64,000 nucleotides of DNA from Callorhinus ursinus (GCF_003265705.1 NW_020313044.1:2685223-2749222); one strand, 5' to 3'; positions 31,690-42,590 are shown, numbered from the stretch's first letter. The notes: generated from the letters alone by a model not told the origin. Made by a program: numbers and translations.

Positions 31690-31960
31690 ACGCCAGCTCC
31701 CATGCCCACCACACCCCATCTGGCCTGTCTCTGCTTCTCACAAAATCAGGCCCACTTGCCCTGTAGAGCTCCCTCTTGTCTCCAGAGCTTGGCTGAAGTC
31801 CATCTGCCCCCTGAGACACCCTCTCGCTTCCACTTCAGTTTGCCTGACTCTCCGTTTCTGCAGGATGAACCCTATGCCACTTCCTCTGGGAGGTTCTTCC
31901 TGACTGCCCAGCCCTCCAGCGTCCTCCTCTAATATTCCAGTGTCTGATTCCATATAGCCT
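31690..31960 (+). mobile_element. L2 LINE fragment
   Basis: 'cacttcctctgggaggttct' and 'tcctgactgcccagccctcc' fit L2 order; the 5' part is diverged. Confidence 0.6.
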
Positions 31961-32039
31961 GACTGATTTGGGGGTGTTCACCCAGTCTCCTCAGCTGGAT
32001 GGAGGGCTTTGGTAGGAAGCAGCTAGGTTTTAAACAAAA

Positions 32040-32212
32040 TAATGATAATAACAGGAGAAGCTGCTGCCCTGTCCCGAGCATTGGGTATGTGCTGGCCCCA
32101 TGCTAAAACATCCTTTCACCGCGGATCCTCCCCAGAATCCTGTGTGTAATATTCCCATTGGGGTAACTGAGGCTTAGCTAGAGTAAAACTTGGCCCTGCC
32201 CTTTTCTCCAGG
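32040..32212 (-). mobile_element. MIR fragment
   Basis: 'gggtatgtgctggccccatg', 'aatattcccattggggtaac', 'tgaggcttagctagag'. A CAN-SINE follows at its edge. Confidence 0.7.
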
Positions 32213-32229
32213 ATTAAAATGCTCTTCAT

Positions 32230-32340
32230 GGGGCCCCTGGCTGGCTCGGTCAGTAGAGCAGAGTTGGTGATTCTTGATCTCAGGGTCGTGGGTTCAAGCC
32301 CCACATTGGGAATAAAGCTTGCTTAAAAATAAATAAATTA
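32230..32340 (+). mobile_element. Short CAN-SINE, no CT-rich middle
   Basis: tRNA-like head ('ggggcccctggctggctcgg'), then 'gtgggttcaagccccacatt' and an AAAT tail. Duplication: ATTAAAATGCTCTTCAT (32213-32229) and ATTAAAATGCTTATCAT (32341-32357), 15/17. Confidence 0.93.
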
Positions 32341-32357
32341 ATTAAAATGCTTATCAT

Positions 32358-33365
32358 CTTCTGGATCCTTTCGGGAGTCCCCCTGATCCTACATGTTGGA
32401 GGAGCACCGTGACATAAATACCTCAACCCCATCCTGCCCATTCCTGCTCCCCCCTTGCCCCCATTTTCCTATCCTCAGGAGGTATGCCATCCATGAATTG
32501 TGACCCCCGACCTCCCAAAGGGCACGACCCTTCCCCACAGCCCCAGCATCAAAGGAGGGGCAGCTCAGTCCTATGCTTCTCCTGCCTGAAATGGTTCCAG
32601 ATGTGGGGCCTGCAGGGGCCTGCAGAAGACGCAGGGTGATGTTTGGTGCATGGCTAGGTTTCTTCCTGGAGGCTGCCCTGAGGAGGCCCATCTACCTCCC
32701 TCTCCTGGCACCTGGTTAGTAAATGGGAGCAGAACGTGGTTTAAGGAGGAGGTCTCCCAGGAAGCTGGGGCAGGAGAGAAGCTGAACCCATTGTGAGTTT
32801 GCATTCTACCCTCCATGGGGGGTAGGCTGTTGGATCTGGGGCCTGGGAGCCATACCCATGGCTGGTTCTCCAAGCTGTGTGGGGAAGCCCAGGACTTAAT
32901 GGTTTAGCTCCGCCACACTCCTCAGAGCAATGCCATTGTAGATGGGGGAAACTTTTTTGAGTCAGGGGTCCCAAATTGGCTCCTGGCTAAGGGTGCCTGT
33001 GCAGACCTCTCCCATAGGGGTCCTGATTCAGGGACCCAAGTGTTGCTAGGGGAATGGGGAGGGGGATGAAAATCTTTGTCCAGTGGGTTGGGTAGAGAAG
33101 AGACAAGTGAGACATAGTGTTATCTAGAGAGACATCCAGGTAGTCCCACTTCTGTGTGTGGGTGAAGATGAAGCAGGGCCCAGCCTGGCTCTGGGAAACT
33201 CTCAGCCCCTACTCTGCAACTTCTCTGGAGCAAAGGGCAATCCCTCCTCTCTTGGAGGGAGGCAGAGGTGTCCAGTGCGCATCCTGTGGTTCATAGGTAG
33301 CCCCACCCCAACACCTTGGTCAGCTACTCTTAGCTTCAGAACAAAACGGGTATCTTGGCTCCCTG
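32358..33365. other. Unique non-coding stretch
   Basis: No gene or recognised repeat. Confidence 0.45.
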
Positions 33366-33369
33366 CTTC

Positions 33370-33440
33370 CTCCAACAAATAGATACTTCTTTGGCACTTG
33401 CTGTGTGCTGGGCACTGGGGACACAGTAAGCTGGGGTTCA
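33370..33440 (-). mobile_element. L2 end fragment
   Basis: 'cttgctgtgtgctgggcact' and 'ggggacacagtaag'. Confidence 0.6.
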
Positions 33441-33544
33441 GAGAGTACTTAGGTAGATGGGGAGGCATACTCACCCACCCACACATATGCACTCTCCTCC
33501 CCTTTTCCCCCAGAGTGTGACCACTGGGAACCTCAGGAGAGGCA

Positions 33545-33760
33545 ATAATGAATGTGGTAAGAACTTTGGAATTAGACAAACCTAGGTTCAGAGTCTGGCT
33601 CTACTAATTGTTAGCCATGAACAAGTCAATGAGCCTCAGTTTCCATATCTGCACAGTGAAAATTCTAGAAGTCCATGTTTCCTAGGTATCTGTGAGGGTT
33701 CAGGGAGATAATCTGGCTGAAGGCTGTAGCACAGGACTCAGCCCATGGTGACAGCTTACT
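33545..33760 (+). mobile_element. MIR SINE
   Basis: 'gaactttggaattagacaaa', 'ttcagagtctggctctacta', 'tgagcctcagtttccatatc', 'ctgtgagggttcagggagat'. Nearly full length. Confidence 0.9.
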
Positions 33761-33764
33761 AGAG

Positions 33765-34094
33765 AGGGGGGGAGAGGGGAACTTCAGGTCGCCCCTTGGC
33801 CACACTATGGCACCCCCTCCATGGCATGGTTGGCATCCAGCCTCTTTGTTCAGGGTTGGAGTTTGTTGGTCTTGGCAGGTCATCTGAACTGCACAGACCC
33901 CCCACTCTCATGAAAGCTTAGTTGTCCTATCCGTCACAGCTTCTCCCTCCTGGCCTGGCCTGGCTCTCACTTTCTCTCTGCCTGCCCCTAATTCCATCTC
34001 TCCATGTCTCCCGCTCCAAGCATAGAGCTCTCCCCCACACAAGAATATCCCTCTGCCCCCACCCCCATGTCCAGCTCAGCTCATCAGGCCAACC
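33765..34094. other. Unique non-coding stretch
   Basis: Nothing recognised; pyrimidine-rich at 33940-34020. Confidence 0.4.
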
Positions 34095-34490
34095 ACATGA
34101 CAGTCGCAAACATATGCACTCACCCCCAGGTGCACACAGGCAAGGGGACATGCACAGCAGCGAAGTGGTGGAGAGATACAACCATGCACACCCTCATGCT
34201 CGAGTGCACGTGGGCACGAGGGCACGTGCCCCGACATACACACACACAGGTGTACACACAGCACAAATAGGTACAAACAGGTCCATACAGTTACGCTCAG
34301 TGACAAACACACAGAGATACGCGAGCATATTGCACACACAAGAATTCACAGGCATATGTGCTCACCACCACGCACAGGCATACGTGGAACTGACAGACAC
34401 AAACAGGTACATAAGGACACACACACAAGGACACACAAGCATGACTGCACAGTATGTCACACACACATGTACACACACATAGGCACACAC
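34095..34490. repeat. Degenerate CA-rich tandem tract
   Basis: About 400 bp of ACACAC, ACATGCAC and ACAGGTAC variants without a single period. The 186-codon open frame across it is His/Thr-rich and a by-product. Confidence 0.85.
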
Positions 34491-34564
34491 CAGCTCTCTC
34501 GCCCCCACCCCCTGCAGGGAGCTGGCTGTCCGCCAAGCTCAGCGCTTTCTGCTGGGTGTGCACA

Positions 34565-34640
34565 ACCTTTCACGGGCTCTAATTGAGTTGAGGGTGATTT
34601 ATAACACGGCAGCGCCCCTGCCGGAGTGGGTTGCCCCCTC
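34565..34640. promoter_or_regulatory. Small candidate conserved patch
   Basis: 'tctaattgagttgagggtga' then 'tttataacacggcagcgccc': TAATTG homeodomain word next to CpG-containing sequence, abrupt against the CA tract. Confidence 0.3.
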
Positions 34641-35149
34641 CTGCTGCAGCCTTGGCCAGAGCCTTCCGCCACCCCCACCCCAATCCTCATCACATTGGGT
34701 CACACACACTGGTCCCTTAGAAGGAGATGGGGACCTTCCCTTCTAGCTACCAGCTCCTTTCTTTATTCTTGCCTTGCTCCTGGGCCAGGCACTGGGCTCT
34801 GAGAGGTTTTGCCCCCCTCCCCCCCACCAAACCCATTACACAGCCCAGCTACCAGGAGGCCGACCACAGCCCTTCTAACCTGCCTGTTTAGGGACAGCCA
34901 GGACCTTGACTGCAGATCTCATGTGCTTCCTGAGCTACAGCAAGAGAAACTGGATTTAGATATGAGAAGGGACTTCCCCAGTGAGCTGGGTGTGGGGGTG
35001 GGCTTTGGTCAGCAGGGGCTGGGGGAGCCTGGATTCAGGGTGATGGGGGAGGGAGAAGCCATTAAGAATCTTGTTTCCTGCTTCCCTATCCTTTTGGGTA
35101 AGTGAGCTGACTGTCACCCCCTCCCTGCTGTCCCCATGGCCTGTGCGGC
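34641..35149. other. Unique non-coding stretch
   Basis: No gene or clear repeat; a possible L2-end crumb ('gggccaggcactgggctct') lies at 34782. Confidence 0.4.
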
Positions 35150-35210
35150 TGGGCTTGTGATTAATTGCATTAATTAGGCCTTGAGGTTTGGATCATAAAG
35201 TCCCCATGTC
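35150..35210. promoter_or_regulatory. Homeodomain-type TAAT cluster
   Basis: At 35158-35178, GATTAATTGC is followed by ATTAATTAGG: two TTAATT cores 10 bp apart, head to tail. Next comes 'tggatcataaagtcccc'. Candidate binding cluster; function untested. Confidence 0.35.
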
Positions 35211-35379
35211 CACCTAAGAAGAAGCTGCAGGGAAGGCCTTTGTCCTGGTGTGTGGAGGGGAGTATGAACCCTGACCCCTCACCTCTGACCCCAACATAGA
35301 CTAGCAGCTTTACCTTGGCCTATCAGCTCAGCCTGAGAGCTGTTTCATCCTCCTAGTCTCCTGTGTTGGATGCTGATGC

Positions 35380-35500
35380 TGTTAACCCATTTGACATTGA
35401 AGGCACCCCAAAACTCAGGCCAAGTCCTTGCCCAAGTTATACACCTGGTTCATGGTGGAACTGTGATTTGAAATCAGACAATAGAGCAAAGTATGCCTGA
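35380..35500 (-). mobile_element. MIR fragment
   Basis: 'aagtccttgcccaagttata' and 'gtggaactgtgatttgaaat'. Confidence 0.65.
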
Positions 35501-35702
35501 CCCAGAGCCTGACTTTATGATGAAGGCCTATTCGGCCCCCACCAGGACTCCTGGTGCTCAGTGTGCTGGTTTTTGGAGAAGAGGCTTCTTGGAGGGGCTA
35601 GCCCTCTTTATTCTCAGAATTGGAGTTAGCTTACAGCATGAGGGACTCAGATTAGACTTAAGAGGGACCTCCCTGGCAGTTAAGTGATTGGGAGCCAAGA
35701 GA

Positions 35703-35722
35703 TGTGTGTGTGTGTGTGTGTC
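35703..35722. repeat. (TG)n microsatellite
   Basis: Ten TG units, followed by a degenerate TG/CA stretch to about 35745. Confidence 0.9.
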
Positions 35723-35878
35723 TGCACGTGCACGCACACTTGTGCTGGGGGAGATGTGCAGTGGAGAATCTGGGCTGCCCCTAAGGGAGTCCACATGGTA
35801 GTGGCATTCAACATTTCGTACTTTCCTATTGCCTATTGACTCACACAATCCCTTGGAGAGGAGTTGAACCCCATTTTA

Positions 35879-36104
35879 TTTTATTTTTTATTTTTTTAAT
35901 TTTTAAAAAAGATTTTATTTATTTATTTGACAAGAGAGAGACACAGAGAGAGCAGGAACACAAGCAGGGGGAGAGGGAGAGGGAGAGGGAGAAGCAAGCT
36001 TCCCGTGGAGCAGGGAGCCGGATGCGGGGCTCAATCCCAGGACCCCGGGATCATGACCTGAGCCAAAGGCAGACACTTAACGACTGAGCCCCCCGGGTGC
36101 CGCA
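35879..36104 (-). mobile_element. CAN-SINE in a MIR remnant
   Basis: Complete reverse copy with a long T-rich tail. Duplication: TGAACCCCATTTTA (35865-35878) and TGAACCTCATTTTA (36105-36118), 13/14. The surrounding 'cattttagagatgaataaca' is MIR-like (about 35855-36150). Confidence 0.95.
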
Positions 36105-36329
36105 TGAACCTCATTTTAGAGATGAATAACACTGATATTCTGACAGTTTAAACCATCTGCCCCAGCCTCATGGATTCAAGGCAGCCGCATCCCCTCCCCC
36201 TTCCCCCACTGCCATGTTGTCTGGCTTCAGTGGCCCAGTGACCCCACTTCATCGCTGTCTCTGCTATGGGTCCACCTAGCCCCTGGCCCTCCTAAACCCA
36301 CTTGAACAGTTGTTAGTGAAGGTGTGAGA

Positions 36330-36770
36330 TGGGTGGCCTTGAGGGCGTGGGGTGTGTTTCAGAGACTTTGGCTTGGATGCATGTGCGACTGTGTGTGCTT
36401 AATGTGACCCAGGTCTATTTGTGTTTCAGGATGCTGTGTGGCTGTGTATCTATGCATGTATTTGTCTGTAGATCTCAGTGTGTATCAGGGTGTCTCTCTC
36501 TGCATGGCTTGTGTCATGTGTTTGTATATCTGTGAGTTTCCTCCAGGTTCGTTCAGTGTGTGTGTGTGTTTTTGTATGTCTGTCTCTGTTCCAGCTTTTG
36601 GGTATATCTCTAGGTGAGTATCTCTGCAGGCCCTGCTGGGTGTGTGTCCGTGTGGTTCCGTGTTGGTTTCTGCAAGTGACTTTAGGTGTGACACTGTGTC
36701 CATGTGTCTATATCTCTGTGTGACTTTTACTGTATCTGTGTGTATGGGGCATCGTGTGTGCGTGTCACTG
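36330..36770. repeat. Degenerate TG/TCTG-rich tract
   Basis: About 440 bp of GTGTGT, TGTCTCT and GTATCTG words on the plus strand. Cys/Val-rich open frames here are by-products. Confidence 0.8.
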
Positions 36771-36784
36771 AACAGTACTGTCTG

Positions 36785-36925
36785 TGACTGTGTTTCAGAG
36801 CTGGGACTAGGGTGGGCACAAAATTTCTCAGTAATCAGGACACTTATTTCAGTGCAATATTTTTCAAAAAATCACAATTAATGCAGAAAATCCATGATGA
36901 AAAAATTTACAAATATTAAAGACAG
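36785..36925. other. AT-rich patch, unclassified
   Basis: 'tctcagtaatcaggacactt', 'aatatttttcaaaaaatcac' and 'tgatgaaaaaatttacaaat'. Possibly an old DNA-transposon crumb; not identified. Confidence 0.35.
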
Positions 36926-36984
36926 GATCGGCATGTGTGCACGTCTGCGTGACTGTGTGTGTGGCTGCGACTGTGTGTCCTCCC

Positions 36985-37575
36985 TCCCGCTCCCCGCCAG
37001 GTGAGCCCACCCCCCCTCCAGTCACGCTGCGCTGGGCTGAGCCGCGGTAATTTCCGAGTCGGCGGCGGCTTTGTGTGCACTGGCCGCTGTCTTGGGGGCG
37101 GGGATGGAAGGGAGGGTTATTTCTCCCCCCTCTTCCTTTTTATTGGGTCATTAACAACGGCCCGGACTGCCGCTGCGCCCCCCCCCCTTTCATGTCTGCC
37201 GCGCCTCCCGCCATTATCTCCCTCCGCCGCGCGGCGTAATTCGATGCCAATCAGGTTTGGGACGCGGAGGCAGCCGGATCAAAGACCGGGCCGCGGCGCT
37301 GGAGGGAGCGGGGTGGGGGACAGGCTGTGCTCCCCCGAGGCCGCGGCACCTTCCGTGGGTCCCGCCCCAGCGCCCAGGGTCAGACGGAGGAGGCCCCGCC
37401 CAACCTGTGAGGGGGGTGTGTGTGTCACAAGACCGCGTGGGGTGACGAGGTGGTGGGTGGTGGCCGGACCGGAGGCCCCTGGACCGGTCGCGGGGTCCAG
37501 CGGGGCACGGCTCGTGGGCTGGCAGGTTTCGGGGGGCTCCCTGGAGGGCGTGGCCTTTAGGCGGAGCCTTGGAAG
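36985..37575. promoter_or_regulatory. CpG-rich block with candidate conserved core
   Basis: The core 37015-37290 has 'gagccgcggtaatttccgag', 'tattgggtcattaacaacgg', 'ccgccattatctccctccgc' and 'gtaattcgatgccaatcagg', mixing CpG with TAAT-type and CCAAT words. 37300-37575 is simpler GC-rich. A 208-codon frame crosses it without domain or codon signal. Confidence 0.5.
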
Positions 37576-37589
37576 AGTTCGCTAACAAT

Positions 37590-37690
37590 TGCGGAGCTGG
37601 TAGAGAAATGGCATTCTAGGCGGAGGGACCAGCTTGGGCAAAGGCTGGAAGGCAGGAACCAGCAGTGTTTTAGGAATAGAGAAGAATTCT
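37590..37690 (-). mobile_element. L2 fragment
   Basis: 'attctaggcggagggaccag', 'gggcaaaggctggaaggcag'. Confidence 0.6.
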
Positions 37691-37899
37691 TCCGTTGGGC
37701 ATTTGTGCTGTGTTCCATGGACACGGAACAACGGCGGGTTCTTGAGAGGGGAGGCACAGAATCTCAGGTGGCCTTCAGGATAATTTATCGGATGATGTCT
37801 TCTGCTCGCTGGAAGCTCTGCCCACTCCGTTTCTTCCTCTGGGAAATGGGGAAGCTATCAGCTCCCCCCACCTCTTCCACAAGAGATTAGTGAGAAGGT

Positions 37900-38110
37900 G
37901 AACATGACAAAACAAACCAACTCACATTTCTTGAGCACTTACTGTTTGCCAGGCCAGGCCCCACTCGGGGTTCATCTGCATAACCAGCCCTACAAGGCTG
38001 TAATTCACGTTACAGAAGTGCATATCGAGGCACAGAGAAGCTAACGTGACCTGCCAAGGTTCTATAGCCGGTGAAGGGCCTGGTTGAGATTTGAACCAGG
38101 CCTATAGATC
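37900..38110 (-). mobile_element. MIR SINE
   Basis: 'ttgagcacttactgtttgcc', 'gcataaccagccctacaagg', 'aggcacagagaagctaacgt', 'gagatttgaaccaggcctat'. Nearly full length. Confidence 0.9.
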
Positions 38111-38279
38111 CAGAGCTCACAGGAAGAGGGTCTTCCCCTGGGAAGGTCCCTGCCCCAGCTATCTGCCCTATTCCCATCCCACCGGGGCCTTTGGGGAAGG
38201 ATGGGGGCAAAGGTTTTAGAGCCACCTGCCACCTGTGTGGGGACACAATGGTTCCACAGTGGGCTGGGGGAGGAGTGGG

Positions 38280-38400
38280 ACCAGAATCATCCTCTGCAGA
38301 CTCAACAGCCACTTCCATTGCTTACAGCCCTTGGCCTGGGGCAAGTCACTTGCCACCTCCCCCAAGTCGTCTTCATCTGTAAAATGGAGCTAACAGATTT
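38280..38400 (+). mobile_element. MIR fragment
   Basis: 'ggcctggggcaagtcacttg' and 'cttcatctgtaaaatggagc'. Confidence 0.75.
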
Positions 38401-39790
38401 CTTTTGCCCCTGAGGAGTCAGCGAATGAATGAATGCAGCAAAGGGTGCTTTGAAAGGAAGATGCAGAATAAATCAGAGTTTTTATTATCACCATCAGCCA
38501 AAGACTTGGAGGGTGGGTGTCTGGAAAACTCCCTTCTCCCCCTAAGAAAATGCCATCGCTTAGTCCTTGGTTCTGGAGAGAGTGTTCCCCTACCGCCACA
38601 CCTGAGACACAGGGAAAGATTTTTCTCTCCCAAATAGTACTGGGTCTTCACAACTCTAAGTATGTATCAGACCTGAGAATGTTCTGAGCAAACTGCAGTG
38701 TACATAATCCATGCTTCTGCTCTGAACTGCATGCAGGCCTCTGGATTGCAAGGGTGCCTGCCAGCAAGGGTCTCCGCCTCCGCCCTCTACTCCTCAACCC
38801 TCAGATCTGGGCTCCGGTCAATGGGTATTGGGAGTTGGGGCAGGGGGAGCGAGGAGTCAGGGCCCTGAGTCCCTGGTGCCTTCCAAATAATTTCCCCGAG
38901 TAGCTGCTTGGGCTGGGTGAGCACCGGCACCGGGGAGTTGGAGGTAGAAGGCCCACAGCGAGTGGTCCTTCTGGCGCAGGAGGCCTGTGAGAGCACACTT
39001 CTTGCACACGGGAGCACCCTTGTTTCCTAGAGGGACAAACAGTTGATTGAGAAGAATGAATAGAAGTTTACCAGATGAGGGCTGGAGAAAGAAAGCACAT
39101 TTTGGGAACGTGCAAAGCCTGGAGGCCTGCAAGAATAGTGCACAGTGAGGTTTTCTGGAGGTGGGGAGGATGAGCAGGGGGGCTGGACTGGAAAGGGCAG
39201 AGCCTGAAGGAACTTGGCAGTAATCCTGAGGGTGCTGGGGATCCAGGTCAGCTTCAGGGCAGGAAGCCACCCTCCCTCAGCCTCTTCATCTGTGCTGTGG
39301 GTACAAGACACTTGCCCCCCTCTCCCCCCCAGGGCCTGGATGGAAGGTAAATGAAAGAGAGGAAGGGTAGGCACCTGTGCTTTCATATCCCCTTCCCATT
39401 CAGGGAACTGAGGCATGGGCAGGGGGTGGAGGGAGGAGGCAGGGATGGGGGGCTCTGTCCCCACTGTTCTCCATGCATAAGGAGACAGACCAGGGATCCA
39501 GAGCCCCCTCCCGGACCTGATGTAGACTGTCAGACGGAGGTGGCCATGATTAGCAGCCCTAGGTGACATGGGCATATGACTTTGGCAGCGTCTACCGCTG
39601 AGGAAATGGGAGCTTGGTTCTCGCTCTTGGGTCAAGAAAGCTGCTCTCACTGGGAGGCTCCGCAGGGCGGGCCTCAGACTCGACCACGTTCTTTTTGCCT
39701 TCCCTTGGTTCTACATCTCCTACCTTCCTGAAGGAGGTCCGCTGCCCCCCATCCTCCACCCTTCTTGGGGAGGCCCTGTCTGGCTGGAGC
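38401..39790. other. Unique stretch with a weak exon-like patch
   Basis: No gene is called. On the minus strand, 39026-38850 could be an exon: a pyrimidine-rich stretch ends in CTCTAG, then 57 open codons start G-N-K-G-A-P-V-C-K-K-C. I recognise no family, and no partner exon is visible. Confidence 0.35.
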
Positions 39791-39794
39791 CGGG

Positions 39795-40080
39795 TGCCTG
39801 TGTGTGTTGGGGAAGGGGGTGGCGGCTGCGCCGCACACCACAGATCCCAGCTGCCTCTGGACGCTGAAAAATCCAATTTTCTTCCTAATTGCCACCGCCC
39901 GCGCTCTCTCTCCCCTCACAGCCTACTTCTGCTTGGCGGCGCCTGGTCCCCCACGCTCCCCCTACTCCTGCCCCCCGCCGCCCGCCCCACGGCGGACGCT
40001 GCCCCCCCTCGCGGTCACCCGTGTCGGGACACACCATATATCATGTCCGCAGCCGAGAGGGGCTGGGGGAGCGGACAGGC
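39795..40080. promoter_or_regulatory. CpG-rich block
   Basis: CpG-rich by eye and C-rich on the plus strand, leading straight into the TAAT-rich element at 40080-40365. A 190-codon plus frame runs through it without a domain. Confidence 0.4.
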
Positions 40081-40365
40081 CCCCGCCCTGGGCTCCCTGA
40101 CGAAATCGTCCTTTTCCGCGGCGGCGGATGACAGGTTGTGGGAACAACAGCTTGAATTACGGAAAGAAGTTTCCCCACTGAGTTAATCTGCAGTGGCTGG
40201 AGGTGACCTTCTGGAGACGGCGATTAATCACGGGCCGTGGCGGGCGCCGCGCCACGCCGGGCCCTTTGGGGGAATACTAATTCCACTACAAGATAAATCA
40301 TAATTTGACAATAATCATCTGCCCTAATCACTCCAATTCTTCTGTTTAATTATTTGTATACACCG
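40080..40365. promoter_or_regulatory. Homeodomain-site-rich candidate enhancer
   Basis: The sequence switches from C-rich to varied, AT-containing sequence. Clear words: TAATCT (40184-40189), the palindromic bicoid/paired-K50-type GATTAATC (40222-40229), CTAATTCC (40277-40284), ATAATCATC (40311-40319), TAATCA (40325-40330), TTAATTA (40346-40352). CpG-rich 'ggcgggcgccgcgccacgcc' separates the first two from the rest. No repeat matches and no open frame is plausible. OTX/PITX/LHX-type factors recognise such words; which factor acts here cannot be told. Confidence 0.55.
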
Positions 40366-40489
40366 TGTTTCTTCCGCGAGGACCCCTTGTGCCTGTGGGT
40401 GGGGCGAGGACAGCCGCCTGGGCGCAGACCCCTCTTTGGCCCCTCAGCCTCTTGGCCCTGCTGGTAGGCCCGGGGAGGCCCGACTCCGA

Positions 40490-40620
40490 CCTGCTGGGCA
40501 GAATGGTGGAGCTCAGAGTTACGACAGCACGACTGGGGAAACTGAGACTCAGAGAGAGGCCAGGCCTCGCCCGAGGTCCCACGGCAAGCTTCTGGGGGGG
40601 CCAGGCTGAAGACTAAGGCT
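40490..40620 (-). mobile_element. MIR fragment
   Basis: 'ggggaaactgagactcagag' and 'cctcgcccgaggtcccacgg'. Confidence 0.75.
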
Positions 40621-41655
40621 TCAGTGTTTAGTCCTAGGCTGTACCCCACCCCCCTGCTGAAGAATGCCTCAGAGTGCCTCCCTTCCACTGCCCTACTCCC
40701 TGACCTCTGTGCCCAGTCTCCTGTGAAACCTGGTCCCGCCCTCCATCTGCCAGCGTGGACAGGGGTGCTGCCCGCTTCCATTCCCCTTCCCCGAGCCCCG
40801 GGCCTGGCAGGCCACTCAGGACATGAGGATGAGGGGGTGTGGGCACCTGAGCAGGCCTTGCCTGCCCCCATCTACCAGGTACCATGTGACCACTGCAGTT
40901 GATGGGACCTCTCTGTAGCCTTTATCTGGGAATTGGGTGGGGTGCTCTCTCTCCCAGGGTGATAGAGACCTGGCCCCATGTCAGATCCATAGGGGTTCTC
41001 ACAGATGCTTCCTGCAGCCCCTTCCTGTTCTGCCAGGGCCCAGCCACTAGCGTCCTAGGTTTTCTACCTCCACCCACCCTCCGAAATCTGGCTCCTGGGG
41101 CCGCCATGTTCACCCCTTGGGTTGGGCTGCCTGGAGAGTTCCAGGGGCCTGCCTCCGCCCCTGACATTCCCCCACGGAGGGGCTGGCTGGGCTGCTGCCG
41201 GCTCTGGCTCCCTGAAGCAGAAATCAGAGTGACTCACTTTCTTTTTCCAGGCCAGCCCCTGGCACCCCTCAATGGAGGGTATGGGTGAAAAGGATACTAC
41301 GGGGGCTGTTGGACCCAGCGTGGGCCCCCGAGCTGGGGCTCACGTGGGAACTCTGGTGTGCCTTTGTGGCAATGTTGTTGGGGGGGGGGGATGACTTCCT
41401 TCAACACAAGCCAAGAGCCTAGCTGGGTGTGTGCTGCTGGGCCCACAGCCGTAGGGAGTGATATACTGATGATAATGGAAGTAACTGATAACGGCGGTGA
41501 ACGTTCATTCCCGACAGCAGCCTGCCCGGGTACCTTCTGGTCCCAAGGACAGTTGATGAAAGGCTGATGGTAAAACAAAGCCCTTATCCTCAGGATGCCC
41601 CAGTCTCGGGGGAGAGGTGTGGCCCCTTTGCTCAGATCAGAGAGAGAAGAAAGCA
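40621..41655. other. Unique non-coding stretch
   Basis: No gene. A G-run lies at 41380-41390. Possible MIR/L2 crumbs around 41460-41500. Confidence 0.45.
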
Positions 41656-41659
41656 GCAG

Positions 41660-41895
41660 GGAAAAAGACAAACCTGCCTAGGTTTATGGAGCTCCTGCCA
41701 TGTGTCAGGCCCCGGGCTCCGTCCTCTGCCTGTTTCACAGCTCGAAGTTCTCGTGACCACCTGTGAATGAGGTGTGATGTCGGCCCAATTTACGGATGGG
41801 GAAACCGAGTCTCAAGGAGGAAGAGTCACTGGCCTTGTGTCACCAAGCTTATGAGCACAAGGCTGGGATTTGAACTCGGTCTCCTGTTCCGTCCC
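41660..41895 (-). mobile_element. MIR SINE
   Basis: 'atggagctcctgccatgtgt', 'tacggatggggaaaccgagt', 'gctgggatttgaactcggtc'. Nearly full length. Confidence 0.88.
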
Positions 41896-42475
41896 CTCCT
41901 GTCTCCTAGAAATCCTGACAAAGCCACTTCATTGCTATGGTAGAATTTCTGGTCAGAAGGCTAGGCAGAAGCTGAAGCTAGTCTCTTCACTTGTCAGAGT
42001 CTGTCTTCCCAGCTGTGAAAAGGAGCCTGGGGCAGTTGAGAGGCTGGGGATGTGGAAAGGCAGCTGGTCTCTGCCTTGGCTCTCCCTACCCGTAAGTCCC
42101 TCATGGAGTCTGACTTCCCTCCCTTCTGCTGCAGTGTCCATTCACCAGTCCTCTGTGGTCCCAGCGTTCCCTTCTTCTCCGTCTTTGGCTACCTCTGCGC
42201 CATCCCACTCCAGTTCCTCAGTGACCCCTGCCTGGAGGAGGGGATGTGTGTGGGATGGGCAGCGTCTTGGACCTACTGGCCTCCATCTGAGGCTCTCCCC
42301 TGGCGACCCCGGGGCAGATCAGCCATGGCTTGTGGCCAACAGGGACACAGCTGGCTTTCTGAGAGGTGTTTCCATCAGGCACCCCCTAGCTATCCTGTGG
42401 GCCTTACTCTACCCAACATGCCTTTTGGGGTATTCCCGCACACTGGGCAGGAACAGCCCACCTCAGCTGTAAAGA
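41896..42475. other. Unique stretch, possibly old L2
   Basis: No gene. 'ccatcccactccagttcctc' and nearby pyrimidine-rich words suggest a very diverged plus-strand L2, not firmly supported. Confidence 0.35.
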
Positions 42476-42479
42476 TCTG

Positions 42480-42590
42480 AGGGGGGGTCAGTTAGCCTTT
42501 CTGAGCCTCATTTTCCTTATCTGCAAACCAGAAGTAGTAATACCTGGCACACATTAAGTACTCAATACTTGTTACGTGTAGTTAGTGTAA
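42480..42590 (+). mobile_element. MIR fragment
   Basis: 'tctgagcctcattttcctta', 'tacctggcacacattaagta', 'ctcaatacttgtta'. Confidence 0.8.

Noticed and set aside
34095..34490. His/Thr- and Cys-rich open frames on both strands of CA/TG tracts (also near 8.8, 22.0, 26.3 and 36.5 kb)
   Set aside because: They are direct by-products of tandem repeats and change frame freely.
36959..37585. 208-codon plus-strand open frame
   Set aside because: GC-rich island translation with Arg/Gly/Pro bias; the underlying DNA looks regulatory rather than coding.
39027..39650. 207-codon minus-strand open frame
   Set aside because: No domain, and no homologue recognised. Only its downstream neighbourhood has a weak splice-like feature, reported separately.
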